This document shows, in pieces, positions 36,107 to 48,100 of a stretch of DNA of 64,000 nt. Position 1 is the stretch's first letter. Every line of letters begins with the position of its first letter. The notes under the pieces are model-generated. The model saw nothing but the letters and a program-made list of their open reading frames with translations, did not search any database and had not been told where the DNA came from. Made by a program: the position numbers and the translations under genes. This stretch comes from Emydura subglobosa (Eukaryota > Chordata > Testudines > Chelidae): the NCBI GenBank assembly GCA_007922225.1, contig ML679959.1:24568959-24632958 (forward strand). The letters run 5' to 3'.

Positions 36107-39100
36107 TCACGAGCGCTGCTCCTCCTGGGACGATCCCGGCCCATAGCCCCTGGGCAGCTCCACCAGGTAAGCGTACGAGAGCCCGACCATGACCTACGGG
36201 AGCAGAAGAGCCATCAGCATGGGGTCCGCGGTGCCGGAGCCCCGGCTCTGCCAGGATGGGGAAGGGGAGGGGACGGGAGGCTACCCCGGGTACTCACCAT
36301 CAGCAGGCTCAGCAGGCCCATCATCACCCCCAGCATGACATAGAGGTTTTCGGTCAGCCCCCCGGCCCACAGGGGCCCCAGGATGGTGGCCACTCCCCCC
36401 ACTGACCGCCGCAGGCCCTGGCTGAAGCCTACAGCCCGGGAAGAACACAAAGGGTTAATGCAGCCCGGCTCGGCAGCTGGCGGCCGCCAGGAGGGTCAGG
36501 TCTTGGAGCAGACACAGAAGGGTCCCTCTGAGTCCCCCCAGCTCATTACACCCGGGGAAGGGGGGCACCGGCCTGCACCCCGAGGCAGGCATGCTCCGTT
36601 CACACTGGAAATCTCTCCACAGGTGGGGACCCGGCCATTGGAGGGGTGGGGAAGCCGGACCGCTAACGTGGCGCCATGGCAACAGATAACGACCATCTGG
36701 GAGCCCAGATGGCCATATCCCCCCCAACCAAAGGCGGGAGAGAACAGGATCCTGAGGCCTTGGGACTGGTGGGCCAGCCCAGCATGACTACAGAGAGAGT
36801 GGAAGAGAGGGTAAAGAAGGGGAGAAGCAACCCCCCCCCTTCCCTCCGCCTCCTAATACAAAGTCACCCGCCGCGTGGGGTCCTGACACTTTTCTGCACG
36901 GGCCCCAGAAGCAGAGCAGTGGTCTCTGCAGTCCAGCATCCTTGCCTCCCCGGCATGCTGGACCACGGCGCCGGCCCGTCACTGGAGCGCCCCTTCCCCA
37001 AGCGGTGCACAGCCCCTCACCCCCGGATGGCGTACAACACTTCCTCCATGTTTGCGGATGGGCCTGGGACTCGGGGGCTTTGTTTCTGGCTCAAATCCAG
37101 GAGGGGAGGAACTAGAGATGAATGGTTTAGAAAACCTGAGAAAGTCTAGAGAAAAGGGGGGGCCTGATACCAGGCTTCACATACGTTCAGGGCTGGTATA
37201 AAGAGGACGGTGATCGATTGCGCTCCCCGTCCACGGGAGACAGGACAAGGCTGATCTGCAGGTGCTCACTGCAACCCCCCCGGTTTTGCAGAAGATGCCA
37301 AACGGAGCCTGCCCCAAACACGCCGACTTGAGCAGCTCTTGCCGCTCTTGCCGCTAGTTCCCATTGCATCCCCGGGGCAGGATCTAAGGGGCCTACGCAG
37401 CACGACGAGGAGAAGCCAAGTGCTGAGCGTGGCCCGCTCTCCCCTACAGAGGATGATGGCGGAACAGCCTGGAGACCGCAGTGCTGGAGGGAGTGCGCGT
37501 GGAAGCCCGGAGGCTGTGTTTGGGGGAGAGGGACCCTGGAGACGCATGGTTTGGAACCTGCTGGAGGCATGCAAAGCAGCTCCGTGCGACTCCCCCCGGG
37601 GGATGGACGTCACAGCCAGGTGGCACCTGGAGCAAGAGCTGCCCCAAGAACTGTCTGGAGTCCTGATTCAGCAAGCGGGGTGACCTCTTTTGAATACTAC
37701 TTGTCATGGGCCAGGGCCCCAGGGTGCTAGGTGCTGCAGACACAGAACAGAGAGACAGTCCCTATTATGGTAGCTTAGCAAAGAACTCCAGGCACGAGTG
37801 AGCCAGGCACAGCAGGGAAGGAAAAGCCCCCCCACCACCCCAGGCAGGGGGTGGGAGGTGCAGACCTCACCGAGATCACGTGTGTGTTGTATGACACACA
37901 TCTCTAGGCTGCCCGTCACTGTGGTACCTGGGCTTAGAGGGAGAAGGGGCAGGCAGGCAGGCTTCTGCATTCTGGGGACGTCTCAGCTAGTCCCAGACCA
38001 GACAGTGACAGGGGCTGAAGAGGGGGTACAGGGCTCTGGGCCCCCCAAGCTCTCTCAGGCTGGGTCGGAAGCGGACACCATACCCCGGCTCCGGGCAACG
38101 ACCCCTTGCTGAGGCTCACCTTGTGTTCTCTCTGCTGTGACCTTGGAGAAGAGAGAGACCTGCGAGACGGCCACGAAGGGGAGCCCCAAGACCTGCAGGA
38201 ACACCCCGACCACCAGCTCGGCCAGCAGGACAGGAAAGCTTCCTGCGGGCAGCAAAGCAGACATGGCGGAGGAGGATGTGCCAGGCGTGCAAAAAGCCCC
38301 AGACGCTGGCCAGTGAGCTGGGCAGTTCAAATCGGGGCCTATGCCTGTTCTTGCCCAGTAGACGGGCAAGCCCCTGCCACCCCCTCCACCACCCAGCCCC
38401 TGCTGGGCAGCCGAAGCCAGACAAGGGGCCCGGGAGAGCGCGGCACAGCCATGCCAGGGCTCTGCCCCCTACCCAGCCCCCTGCCAAGGGATGGCCCTCG
38501 GATGGGAATGGAGGAAAGAGAGGAACCCGAGATCCCGGCAGGACAGGTGCCCAGGCAGGGCGGGGGCCCTCAGTTACCTTGGGGCCGTGCCAGGAAGAGC
38601 AGGCACCAGACACAAGCCACATTGCAGATGACCAGCCCGAGCACCAGAATCACACGGTCGGGGAGGCGGCTGCTGAGGCAGCGCACCAGGAAGAAGCCGC
38701 AGATCACCTGGGGAAGTGGGGGGGGAGAGGAGCTGAGTTATTGCACAGCCCCCCCAGGCCTCAGTCCGGGTGCAAAGACCAGTCAGAAGGGGGCCCTTCC
38801 TCTGCTGGGGGAGCCAATCAGAGTCAGGGGTGGCCCAGTGTAGGGGCCTGGAGGGAACGGGGGGGGGGGGAGGGGAGAGAGTGAGCCCCACATAGGGCCT
38901 CTCACAGCCTAGCAGTGTCCTGGGCCCATCCACCACCCGGCCCCCAGCGCTGGGCAGATGAGCAGACAGACTCTAAGGTGAGGGGGGGGATCATCTAGTC
39001 CGACCTCCTGCACAATGCAGGCCACAGACCCTCAGCCCCACTCCTGTAACAGACCCCGAACTTGGGACTGAGTTACTGAAGTCCTCAAATCATGGTTTAA

Positions 39101-42100
39101 AGACGTCAAGGTACAGAGAATCCACCAGCAAGAGAGCCGTGCCCCATGCTGCAGAGGAAGGTGAAAACCCCCTGAGCCTTTGCCAATCTGCCCTGGGGGG
39201 AAATTCCTTCCCGACCCCAAGTATGGCAACCGGCTAACCCCTGAGCATGTGGGCAGGACTCACCAGCCAGACACCTGGAAAGAATTCTCTGTAGTAAATC
39301 AGAACCCCCCCATCAAATGTCCCATCACAGGCCACTGGCATATTTACCTCTAGTAGTCAAAGATCAGTTAATTACCAAACTAGGCTGTCCCATCAGACCA
39401 TCCCCTCCAGAAACTTATCAAGCTCAGGCTTGAAGCCAGCGAGATGTTTTGCCCCCACCGCTCCCCTTGGAAGGCTGTTCCAGAACCTCACTCTTCTGAT
39501 GGTTAGAAACCTGCATCTAATTTCAAGTCTAAACTTGCTGATGGCCAGTTTATATCCACTTGTTCTTGTGTCCACATTGGCGCTGAACTTAAATAATTCC
39601 TCTTCCTCCTTGGTACGTATCCCTCGGCTGTATTTATAGCCAGCAATCGTCTCTCCCCTCAGCCTTCCTTTGGTCAGGCTAAACAAGCCAAGTTCTTCTG
39701 AGTCTCCTCTCATAAGGCAGGTTTTCCATTCCTGGGATCATCCGAGTCTCCCTTCTCTGCAACTCTTCCCGTTCAAATTCATCTTCCTTAATACATGCCC
39801 TGTATTCACCCATCAGAGGGGTCACCGCTTGCCAGGGCTCTGCAGTCTGCCCTCCCTACTCATGCTCTCAGCATCACCGCTCGCCCTTTGCCTGGCTAAC
39901 AGGCAGCTCACACCCTGGCGCAGGAGTCATCCAGGCTCCAGGAAACGGCCCATGCCAGGCAGACCCGTGCAGCGTGGCAGGGCCAGGCCACAGGCGCTCT
40001 GCCAGCGGGGCACGAGGTTTCCCCAGGCGCTCGCACCAGCCTGCAGCCCACCCAAACACAGAGACAGCTGGCAAAGACGCCCCCCTCTGCGTGCTGCTGG
40101 AGCAAGGGCAGAGGAAACATTCCATGCCAGTCACGCCTGGCACATTGAGCACCGCGGCACTGGCATCTTTTGGGCACTCTCCCCTCCCTGCATGCTAGCA
40201 CCAGGACAGCCAGCGGGCAGGTGTAAAGGGCATTTCAGCCCCATCCAGGCAGGTGGAGCAGCACAAAACCCCATCCGCACCAACGCTCCCAGGGCTGCAA
40301 CGGGACGCCTGCAAGGGGGCAGCGTTTCCCAGAGACGGGGAGCGCAGACGCAGCTGTGGGCTGTGCAGAAGAGGCCTGGCTGGAAGGGACGCCAGCATTA
40401 CTCGCCCCCCTCCCTGCCTGGGCTGGACAGGGGAGATGGGGGCTGGAGGGATAACTCAGAGCAGGGCTTGGCTTAGTGATGAATGGAGGAAGGGGCACTG
40501 AATCTGGTTCTCGGCTTAGACCACCCTCTACTCTGGCTGTGCACATGTCTAAAGCCTGGGTAGAGAACAAGAAAGTCCTGCAAATACCTGATGGGTGCCA
40601 AGGAGGGAGAAGAGGCAAGAGGGGGGTGGGCAGGTCACCAGGAAGGCCGGGGCGAGGGCGTCAGATCTCCATATATCACAAGGCCCGGGCCGTGGGCGTG
40701 CGCACACCGTGGGATGGAAGCCCGCCACGTGGTGTATTTGAAACCAGGCTGCCCCAGGCCACGTCTGGCGGGGGCCTCTGCCATGGCCCGCACGCTCCCT
40801 ATCCCCATCCGTGCAGACGCCAGCGTCGGGGTCTCACCTACCTCCATGCCGCACAGGAAGTACATGATGCTGTTCTCCAGCTCCCCGAAGCTGAGGTAGC
40901 GCTGGGTGATAGGGGTCACCATGGTCTGGAGACGCACACAGACAGGTGGGGAAAGCAACCTAGAGTCATGCCTCTGGGTGGGCAGGGCAGGGCCCACCCT
41001 CCATCCACGGCTGTGAGGAGCCCCCTCTGGGTGGGATGGGCAGGTACAGACCCTCACCCGCAGGGCGTCCCCTCCCTGCTCTGCCCCAGACGTTATCCCC
41101 CGTTGGAGGGCTCCTCTGACCAGTGCATTGGTCTCTGCTCCTGCTTGTCTCCCCTGAGCTGAAGGTACTTCTGGGTCGTGCCACAGGTTAACCCAAATTC
41201 TGGGCTTCCCCTTCTCCTGCTGCACAAGCAGACCTCGGCACAGGGAGAGATCCCCAGCACTCTCTGGGTGCCAGGTGAGAGGAGAATCCCACCCCACCCC
41301 ACCCGGGCTCTGGGAGAGGCCAGAGCACTACATGGAGGGCAGAGGAGATCCTGTTTCCCCACCCACCCACACCCAGAACCCGAGAAGGCTGGACAGGAGA
41401 CGCCCCACGAGCCCACGGCTGTGACAGGAGCCGGCGTCTCCGACATGGGGAAGCCCCACCCCCATCCGGGTGGGAGCGGAACGGAGCAAAGTTCCCCTCA
41501 CGCCCCCGGCTAGTCACCTCCAAGGCGGTCTGATTGAAGAGGGTGATGAACTGGGCGGTGAGCAGGACCACCACTTCCTCCCGCAGGTACTCTGCAATGA
41601 CAGCACGGGGATGTCAGGGGCTGCCAACGGGGAGGGCGCTACCCCTGCCAGCCCGCCCGGTCTCCCACTGGGGGCAGAGGCAGGGCAGACATTGGCTTAC
41701 TGACCTGTTACGTCGGGCGGCCAGGTGACAGGGAAGGGCAGGGTGACAAGCAAAGCGCCAGGATGGGGAGGGTGCTGGGGAACCTCGGTAGCACCAGGGA
41801 TTGCATGCTCAAACTATGCCCCTGCACCCTCCTCTGCCAAGCAGAGCCCAGCCCCCTCAACACAGCTCAGGCAAGGAAAGGGGATGCCGCTGGAGCCAGA
41901 CGCCCTCCCAACACGCTGGGCAAGGGAGCCAGCCAGGAGAGTCGGATCCTTCTCCGGTCCTGAACTCCCTCTGCAGCAGAGCCGCATTCTCCACTGACTA
42001 CCGGGGATTGGCTCCCGATGGACACGGGTGTGAGCCCAAGGGGGCCTTGCCCCCCTCCACAGTCAGAGCCCAGCCTTCCTGGAGCACTAGCTGGAGAGCC

Positions 42101-45100
42101 CAGGCCTCCTGTCCCACGTGGCTAGCACCGCATCCAACTCCCTCTCACGCAAGCCCTTCTGTAGCCTCACCCTGCCGGCAGACCTTGAATCCTGCCAGGC
42201 CAGGGAGCCCTCTGGATGCTCAACACCCAAACAACTCCCTGCCAGTTCCTACGCTGCTGTTTGGGGGGCGGGGGCCCAACCCACGACAGCCCCACAGCGT
42301 CGTGATTGTTTGTTTGCAGCCGCCAGGCTGGCGTGGCGAGGCACAGACAGTTCATCATCCCTGCGCCACCCGCTGCCGCCTCCACCACTCCCCACCAAGC
42401 CAGTTAAGCCTTCACGATGCACCAGGCAAGGACACAGTGATATGCCAGGCTGCCTGCCTCATTCAGTGCAATGGGGTGGGAGGGAGGCATAGGGCAGGAG
42501 GCAGCTGATGCAAGGGGTCCACTCACTGCACCCCACCCGCTCTGTGCAGAGACAGGCCGCACCACTGTAACTGCAGGGTGAGTCCAGGGGCTTCAAAGGA
42601 TTCACTCCAGTAAAGCTGAATTGGTCCCATAAGGCTCCAGTGCACAAGACCCTGCCTCGTGACACCGAGAGCCCCCCACACTCCCCGGGCTGAGCATATG
42701 AGCAAAGGGGGGCTCTGAGAAGGATAATACAGGAGAGGCCTGGCCCCGAATGGGCAGGGAGAAGACTGGAGACCCAGAGGGTGATGCAGGATCTTTGAGT
42801 TAAAACAGGCTCCCAAACTAATCCCTCCCTCAATGCCTTGGAAGCAAGAAGCCAACCCAGACAGCAATGCCAGGCCTGAGATGGGGCAGGCCTGCGTGCC
42901 CTCCACCCCCCAGTCCAAGAGAGGACATGGGCAGGGCTTTTACCCACAGCTCCCCTTCCCACAGAGACCCTGCCCCGGAGGTCTCCTGGGATGGAGATTT
43001 CCATGGCAACAGATGTTTGGTCCCGACCTGGTTGCCGGGCACGGCGAGTGTCATCCCCCCACGTCCCAGCAGCTAGCCAGCCGCCTGGCAGCCAGGCACA
43101 TACCGAGACTGGAAAGCCTCCAGCGTCATGGGATTGGTGGGTCTCCATTCCCACGCACCACAGCGGCTCCTTCCACAGGCGCAGGATGCAAAAAAAGCGG
43201 CTTGGCTTTTGAACGGTGGGGTGGAGTCTGGCCTAAGCTTCCACCCACCCTCGTGATGCTCTCCACACCTCCAAGCACAATGTCGTCTCCTGGTACCTGC
43301 TAGCCCAGCATCGTCTGCCAGCCGCACTCTTTGCTCTAACATGACCCGCCCTCCAGAGTTGCCCTAGAAGGCAGACACCCAGCATCCCGCCACGCTCCCG
43401 CGGGCTCCCTGTGCTGCTGATGGATTGGCCGGGGCTTTAGCGCTGCTCCCGTGGACTGTGGCTGCTTGTTCATCAAGATTCCTCTCCCGGCCCAGCCCCA
43501 GGGCAGGCTGATCAACCTCCATGGGGCTGCAGTTCAGGTCTTGAAAGGAAATGTTTGGACTCAGCCATTCCTCTCCCTTTCCCCTCAGCTTTTGGCCTCC
43601 TGTTGTGCTCCTAGGGACCATAAATCTTCGACAGCTCCAACCTGGGGCCAGGTAGCCTCTGTGCTGGGTTTTGGGGAACCTGTTGCTCACGTTTCCCCTA
43701 CAAGCTCTGACGCCCCGATTAGGGACAGCACAGCTGGCCTTGTGGTTAAAGCACTAGAGTAGGACTGCAGGGCTGGGGGTTCAGTTTGCTCTGCCGGACT
43801 CTGGGTGGGGAAGGATCCTGCTTCGACTGAAGGCCATGTCAAATCTTTACTGGTGGAACCACGCCCTTTTGTCTCTCTGGGCCCCTGCTCCCTCGATAAA
43901 ATAGGGATAATCCAGCCCAAAGTGTCCCTAGCCTCCGTTTGCCAGAAGCTGGGAGTAGACAACAGGGGATGAACCACTCGATGATGGCCTGTTCTGTTCA
44001 TTCCCTCTAAAGCACCTGGCATTGGCCACTGTGAGAAGACAGGACACTGGGATAGATAGACCCTTGGTCTGACCCAGTCTGGCCATTCTTAAATTCCCAG
44101 CTTCACCCTTTGTGTCCGTCTTGACTGTATGTTCCTTGGGGCAGGGACTGTCTCTCAGTAGGTGTGTGCCCCACACCCAGCGATAGGGTGCCTGACCTCG
44201 GTTGGGTTCTCCAGGTGCTACTGGAATAAATACTAGTAATTTAAGTCCCTACCTTTGACATTTAGGGTCAAAGTTTCAGAAGCGTCTCCCTCCAGGCTCC
44301 ACAGTTCCCGCACCTTCCACACCTCTGCTTGGCAACCGTGGGCAGGCCCGTCACGCGGCCTGCGCAGGCGCTTTGCTCTGGGTGCATGGTACACGAGCTG
44401 CATGGGTAAGTATAGCTGGCACATCCACAGCCGAGTGCTGGCGGACGCACACAGACCCAGGCACCGCCCAGGCCAGAATGGGGGCATGCACGGCTGGCTG
44501 GGCTGCAGGTTATGGGGCGGGGTGGGGGCGGGGGGGGAGCGCTCACCTCGCATGGCGCTGAAGTTCTGGAACGGGCTCGTCTCCTTTTCTCTGCCCTCCT
44601 CCTCGGCCAAGTGTCCGTTGGGCACATAGCGGTACTCATCCCCCACGGGGGGCTCGGCGGGCACCCGCTGGGCAGGGGCACCGGTGCCATAGCTGCTGCG
44701 CTCAGCTGCCACTGCCTCCTGGCTAGCGTCCCGCGGTACCAACGGCTCCTCCTCCTCCTCCTCCTCCTCCTCCTGGGACGCCGCCACTACTCGCTGCGGA
44801 TGGGGCAAGGGCTGCAGGTCGTAGTACATCGCCACGACAACAAACTGGAGCAGGATCCAGAGCAGGCACATGAAGAGCTGCACAGACAGACGGAGACACC
44901 TGACAACCCAGAATCACATCCCCACCCCCCACCAGGGAACTCGGGGCTCTCACTGGCTGGGAGCATCGCCCTGCGAAGCCAGCGGCCGAGCTCCGGCCAG
45001 AATACTCACCCCAGGGGAGGTGAATTTGTTGACCTCAAAGGGTCCCAGCCGGAAGTTACAGAGCCGCAGGAAGAGATTACAGGCGGGTCCTGAGCACAGA

Positions 45101-48100
45101 GACGGCAGGTCAGACTTGGGCACCAGGAGAACCAGAAGCTGAGGAGGGTGGGACGGGCGCGCCCCTCACTGCCACACGGCCCCACCCTCTGCGGTGGGAG
45201 AGGCAAAAAACGGGATCCATGAAGGAGACGGCGGGGTCCCTCACGCCCTCGCCAGGCTCCGACAGCCACCCCTGCTGCCTCAGGCAGCAGCCTCTCTGCC
45301 ACGCACTGGGGATCCTTTGACACACAGCGCCTCTGAGAGGCAGCACCGCCCCGGCCTGGCACCGCACCCATCCCAACCTGAGAAACACCAGTCATTCCCT
45401 GGTGCCCACCCTCCGGTATCACAGCATGCGGTCAGGGGCAAACTGTGCCCAGAAGCGGCCCCTTTCCACAACCAAGGGGGCCAAGAGCCCGGTGTGGGGG
45501 ACAGGGGCCTCCTGAACACAGACTGTGTCGGGAAAGCTCATGCCCACCACTCCACCCCATGCTGAGCTCCTGCTGCCCTGGCCCCTCGGGGCAGGGGAGG
45601 GCTGTCGGGGGTGCCTTACCGATCAGCAGCCCGACCTGCCGGCATGCCATCACCGCAGCAAACACGGTGGCGCGCTCCTGTGAGGGGGTGGAGCGGGTGA
45701 GATAGCCAAAGATGGAGGCGCCTGCTCCGGTCCCAACACCTGCCAGAGACAAGGACAGCCAGGGGCAAGAAATGGGGCATGCTCTGAAAGCTCCTGGCAC
45801 GAGTGCCTGGATCTGGAACCCCCCAGCCTAGATCCACACTGCCCCCGGTTTCCCCACCAGCAGCTCTTACCTGCCACCAGCCGGCTGCCCAGCAGGAGCC
45901 ACTTGGAGACACCCATAAAATACATGAAATTCCCTGCAATTGGGGGGACAAAAAAACCACAAGTAACAGAGACAGGAACATGCAAAGTAACGGCCAGCCA
46001 CGGCTGGGCCAGGCAGGAACGGAGTGGGGCTAGCCGAGAGGCAGGCCTCTTGGTGTGTGGGGCATTGCTGTCCCCTGCTGGCTATAGCCAACCCCACGTA
46101 CACCTGTAAGGGTCTCATCCCATGGGGGCAGGGATAGAGTCCATCAGTACCCCAGGCAGGGGGAGAGATGTGGGGAGCGAAGGTCCTGGCTTCCATGCCC
46201 CCGTATTGCAGGCAGGAGGGTTACTTGTGATCCTGCTCTGAAAAGGGTCCCCGTGTTAAAACGGCATTGCCGGCTCCACGCTCGCCGACCCAGCGACACC
46301 AGCCACCTGTGGAGCAGAACCGGTGGGCTGAAGCAAATGGGTGCTTTGCCAGCTGCCAGCGCGGCAGGCTCCCCCTGCGATGATAGGATAGACCCAGGCT
46401 GCCGGGTCACCGCCAGCCACAGAGGATCTGCCGGCTGAACTATGCACCCCGGGGATTCCCCAGGCCCCACCGCCATCAGTGCAGTTGTCACTGAGAGCAA
46501 GATCGGACCCTGCGACTGGAGCTTGGTTAACAATGAACTTATCCGATGCCAGGGCCGGACTGGACGCCAGCTCCTGGACGCCTAGGAGGAGATGGTGCTC
46601 GGTACCTCTGTAAATCAGGGCCTCGGGGGCCTGCATTTAGAGTCTGGTGATGCACTTTAGGCCACACGTTTGACCCCTTGCAATAAGTGGGGCTAGCCCT
46701 GCCCACCCAAGGACACAGTGCCACGCTGGACTCTTCTCAGCCGCGAAGCGTCCCGGCAGCCGTTCCCAGCCGGCCTCGCTCTGCTCACTCACCTGCTATC
46801 TCAAACACGTTGGCAAAGAGGATGATGGCTTTGGTGCGCTGGGTCCGATCAGACCAGTGCCCAAAGAGGGGCCCCGCAAGCAGGCCGCTGAGGCTGAAGG
46901 CAGAGATGCCCAGGCCCAGGAAGTAAGGCTCGGCATGGAGCGTCTGCAGGTAGGCCCAGATCGTGGGCAGAATCACCGCTAACGGGGAGCAGAGAGAGAC
47001 AGACAGACAGACAGTCGGTCAGGGACCCTCCACCAGGGAGCTCAAACAGGTCCTGCCAGACCAGCCCAAACCGGTGCTTGGCCTCGCCCTGAATCCACGC
47101 TCCTGCCTCCCTGGGGCAAACTGACAGCCCCCCTAGTGCGATGGCCTTGGCTCAGCGGGAGACCCTCTCTGGCTGGGCTTGGTTGGCCTTCGACAAAGGG
47201 CAAAGGTCTGCGGGTGCCCTAGGCCTGCCAGCCGGGCTTCCGGCCATTGTGACCGCTGCATCGCCATTGCTGACCCATTGCTCAGGAGGGGGAAACGCCA
47301 GCCACGCCATTGCCACCCCCACCTCTGAGCGCCCGTGGGATGGAGGCAGCAGCAGCTTCTCAGCTCCAGGCATTGCAGGATGGAGACAGAGAGACTCCAT
47401 GAAGCTCAGTAAGGGCCCGGGACCAAAGTCCTCACACTCCCTCCGCCCCCAGCCCCCTGCCCTTCCCCCCGCCCCTTCCATCGCCTTCTTCAAGCAGAGG
47501 TTTGCTGCTGGATCTGTGGCAAGAAGCCTGCGACCCTTTCCCGTAGCTATCCGGACCCCGCAAGGACGCAGCGCTCATTAGGAGCTCTCTCTGGGCAGTC
47601 GCCGTAGGACGGCCAAACGAGAACACTGCCATTTCGTCTGCGAAGGCGGTCGGCTCGGTGGCCAGTCTCACGTCACGTAGGAGGAAGGGCTGCGGGCCTG
47701 TGCCGAGACAGTTCCGGTTTCCCTTGGGCACCCTCCCCGCGAGTCCTGGAGGAGCACGGCTGTCGGGAGGGTGGTGCAGTGGCGTACCTTGGGTCTCCGG
47801 CGCCCGGGGGCTAATACTGGTATTTGCACCCCACTCCCATCGGTGGCAGCAGCAGAGGAGGTCTGTGGGTCCGTTTCCCGCTCGCCCCCACTGCCCCCAG
47901 CTGTGGAGGCAGCAGGTGCGGGGGCAGTGGCGTACCGCAGGGGCCATGCCGCCATGCGCCAGCCTGTGGGGGGCACCAGCCGGTTCTTCCTCCTCGGAGC
48001 CACCCCCCACCGACATCTGTGGCGGGGAGCGGGAGTGACAGGGGCCGGGCAGATGCCCCCGGGGCCCCCTACCTGGCCTCTGCGCAGCCGGGATCCCCCG

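Larger units (their letters stand above)
41592..44546 (-). other. Intron 6 of the MFSD8-like gene
   Basis: A 2.95 kb phase 1 intron carrying three adjacent plus-strand repeats (SINE at 43,735, CR1 tail at 43,960, MIR-like tail at 44,125). The rest, 41,592-43,730, shows no exon; a segment at 42,540-42,830 is AT-richer but I do not recognise it. Confidence -1.
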
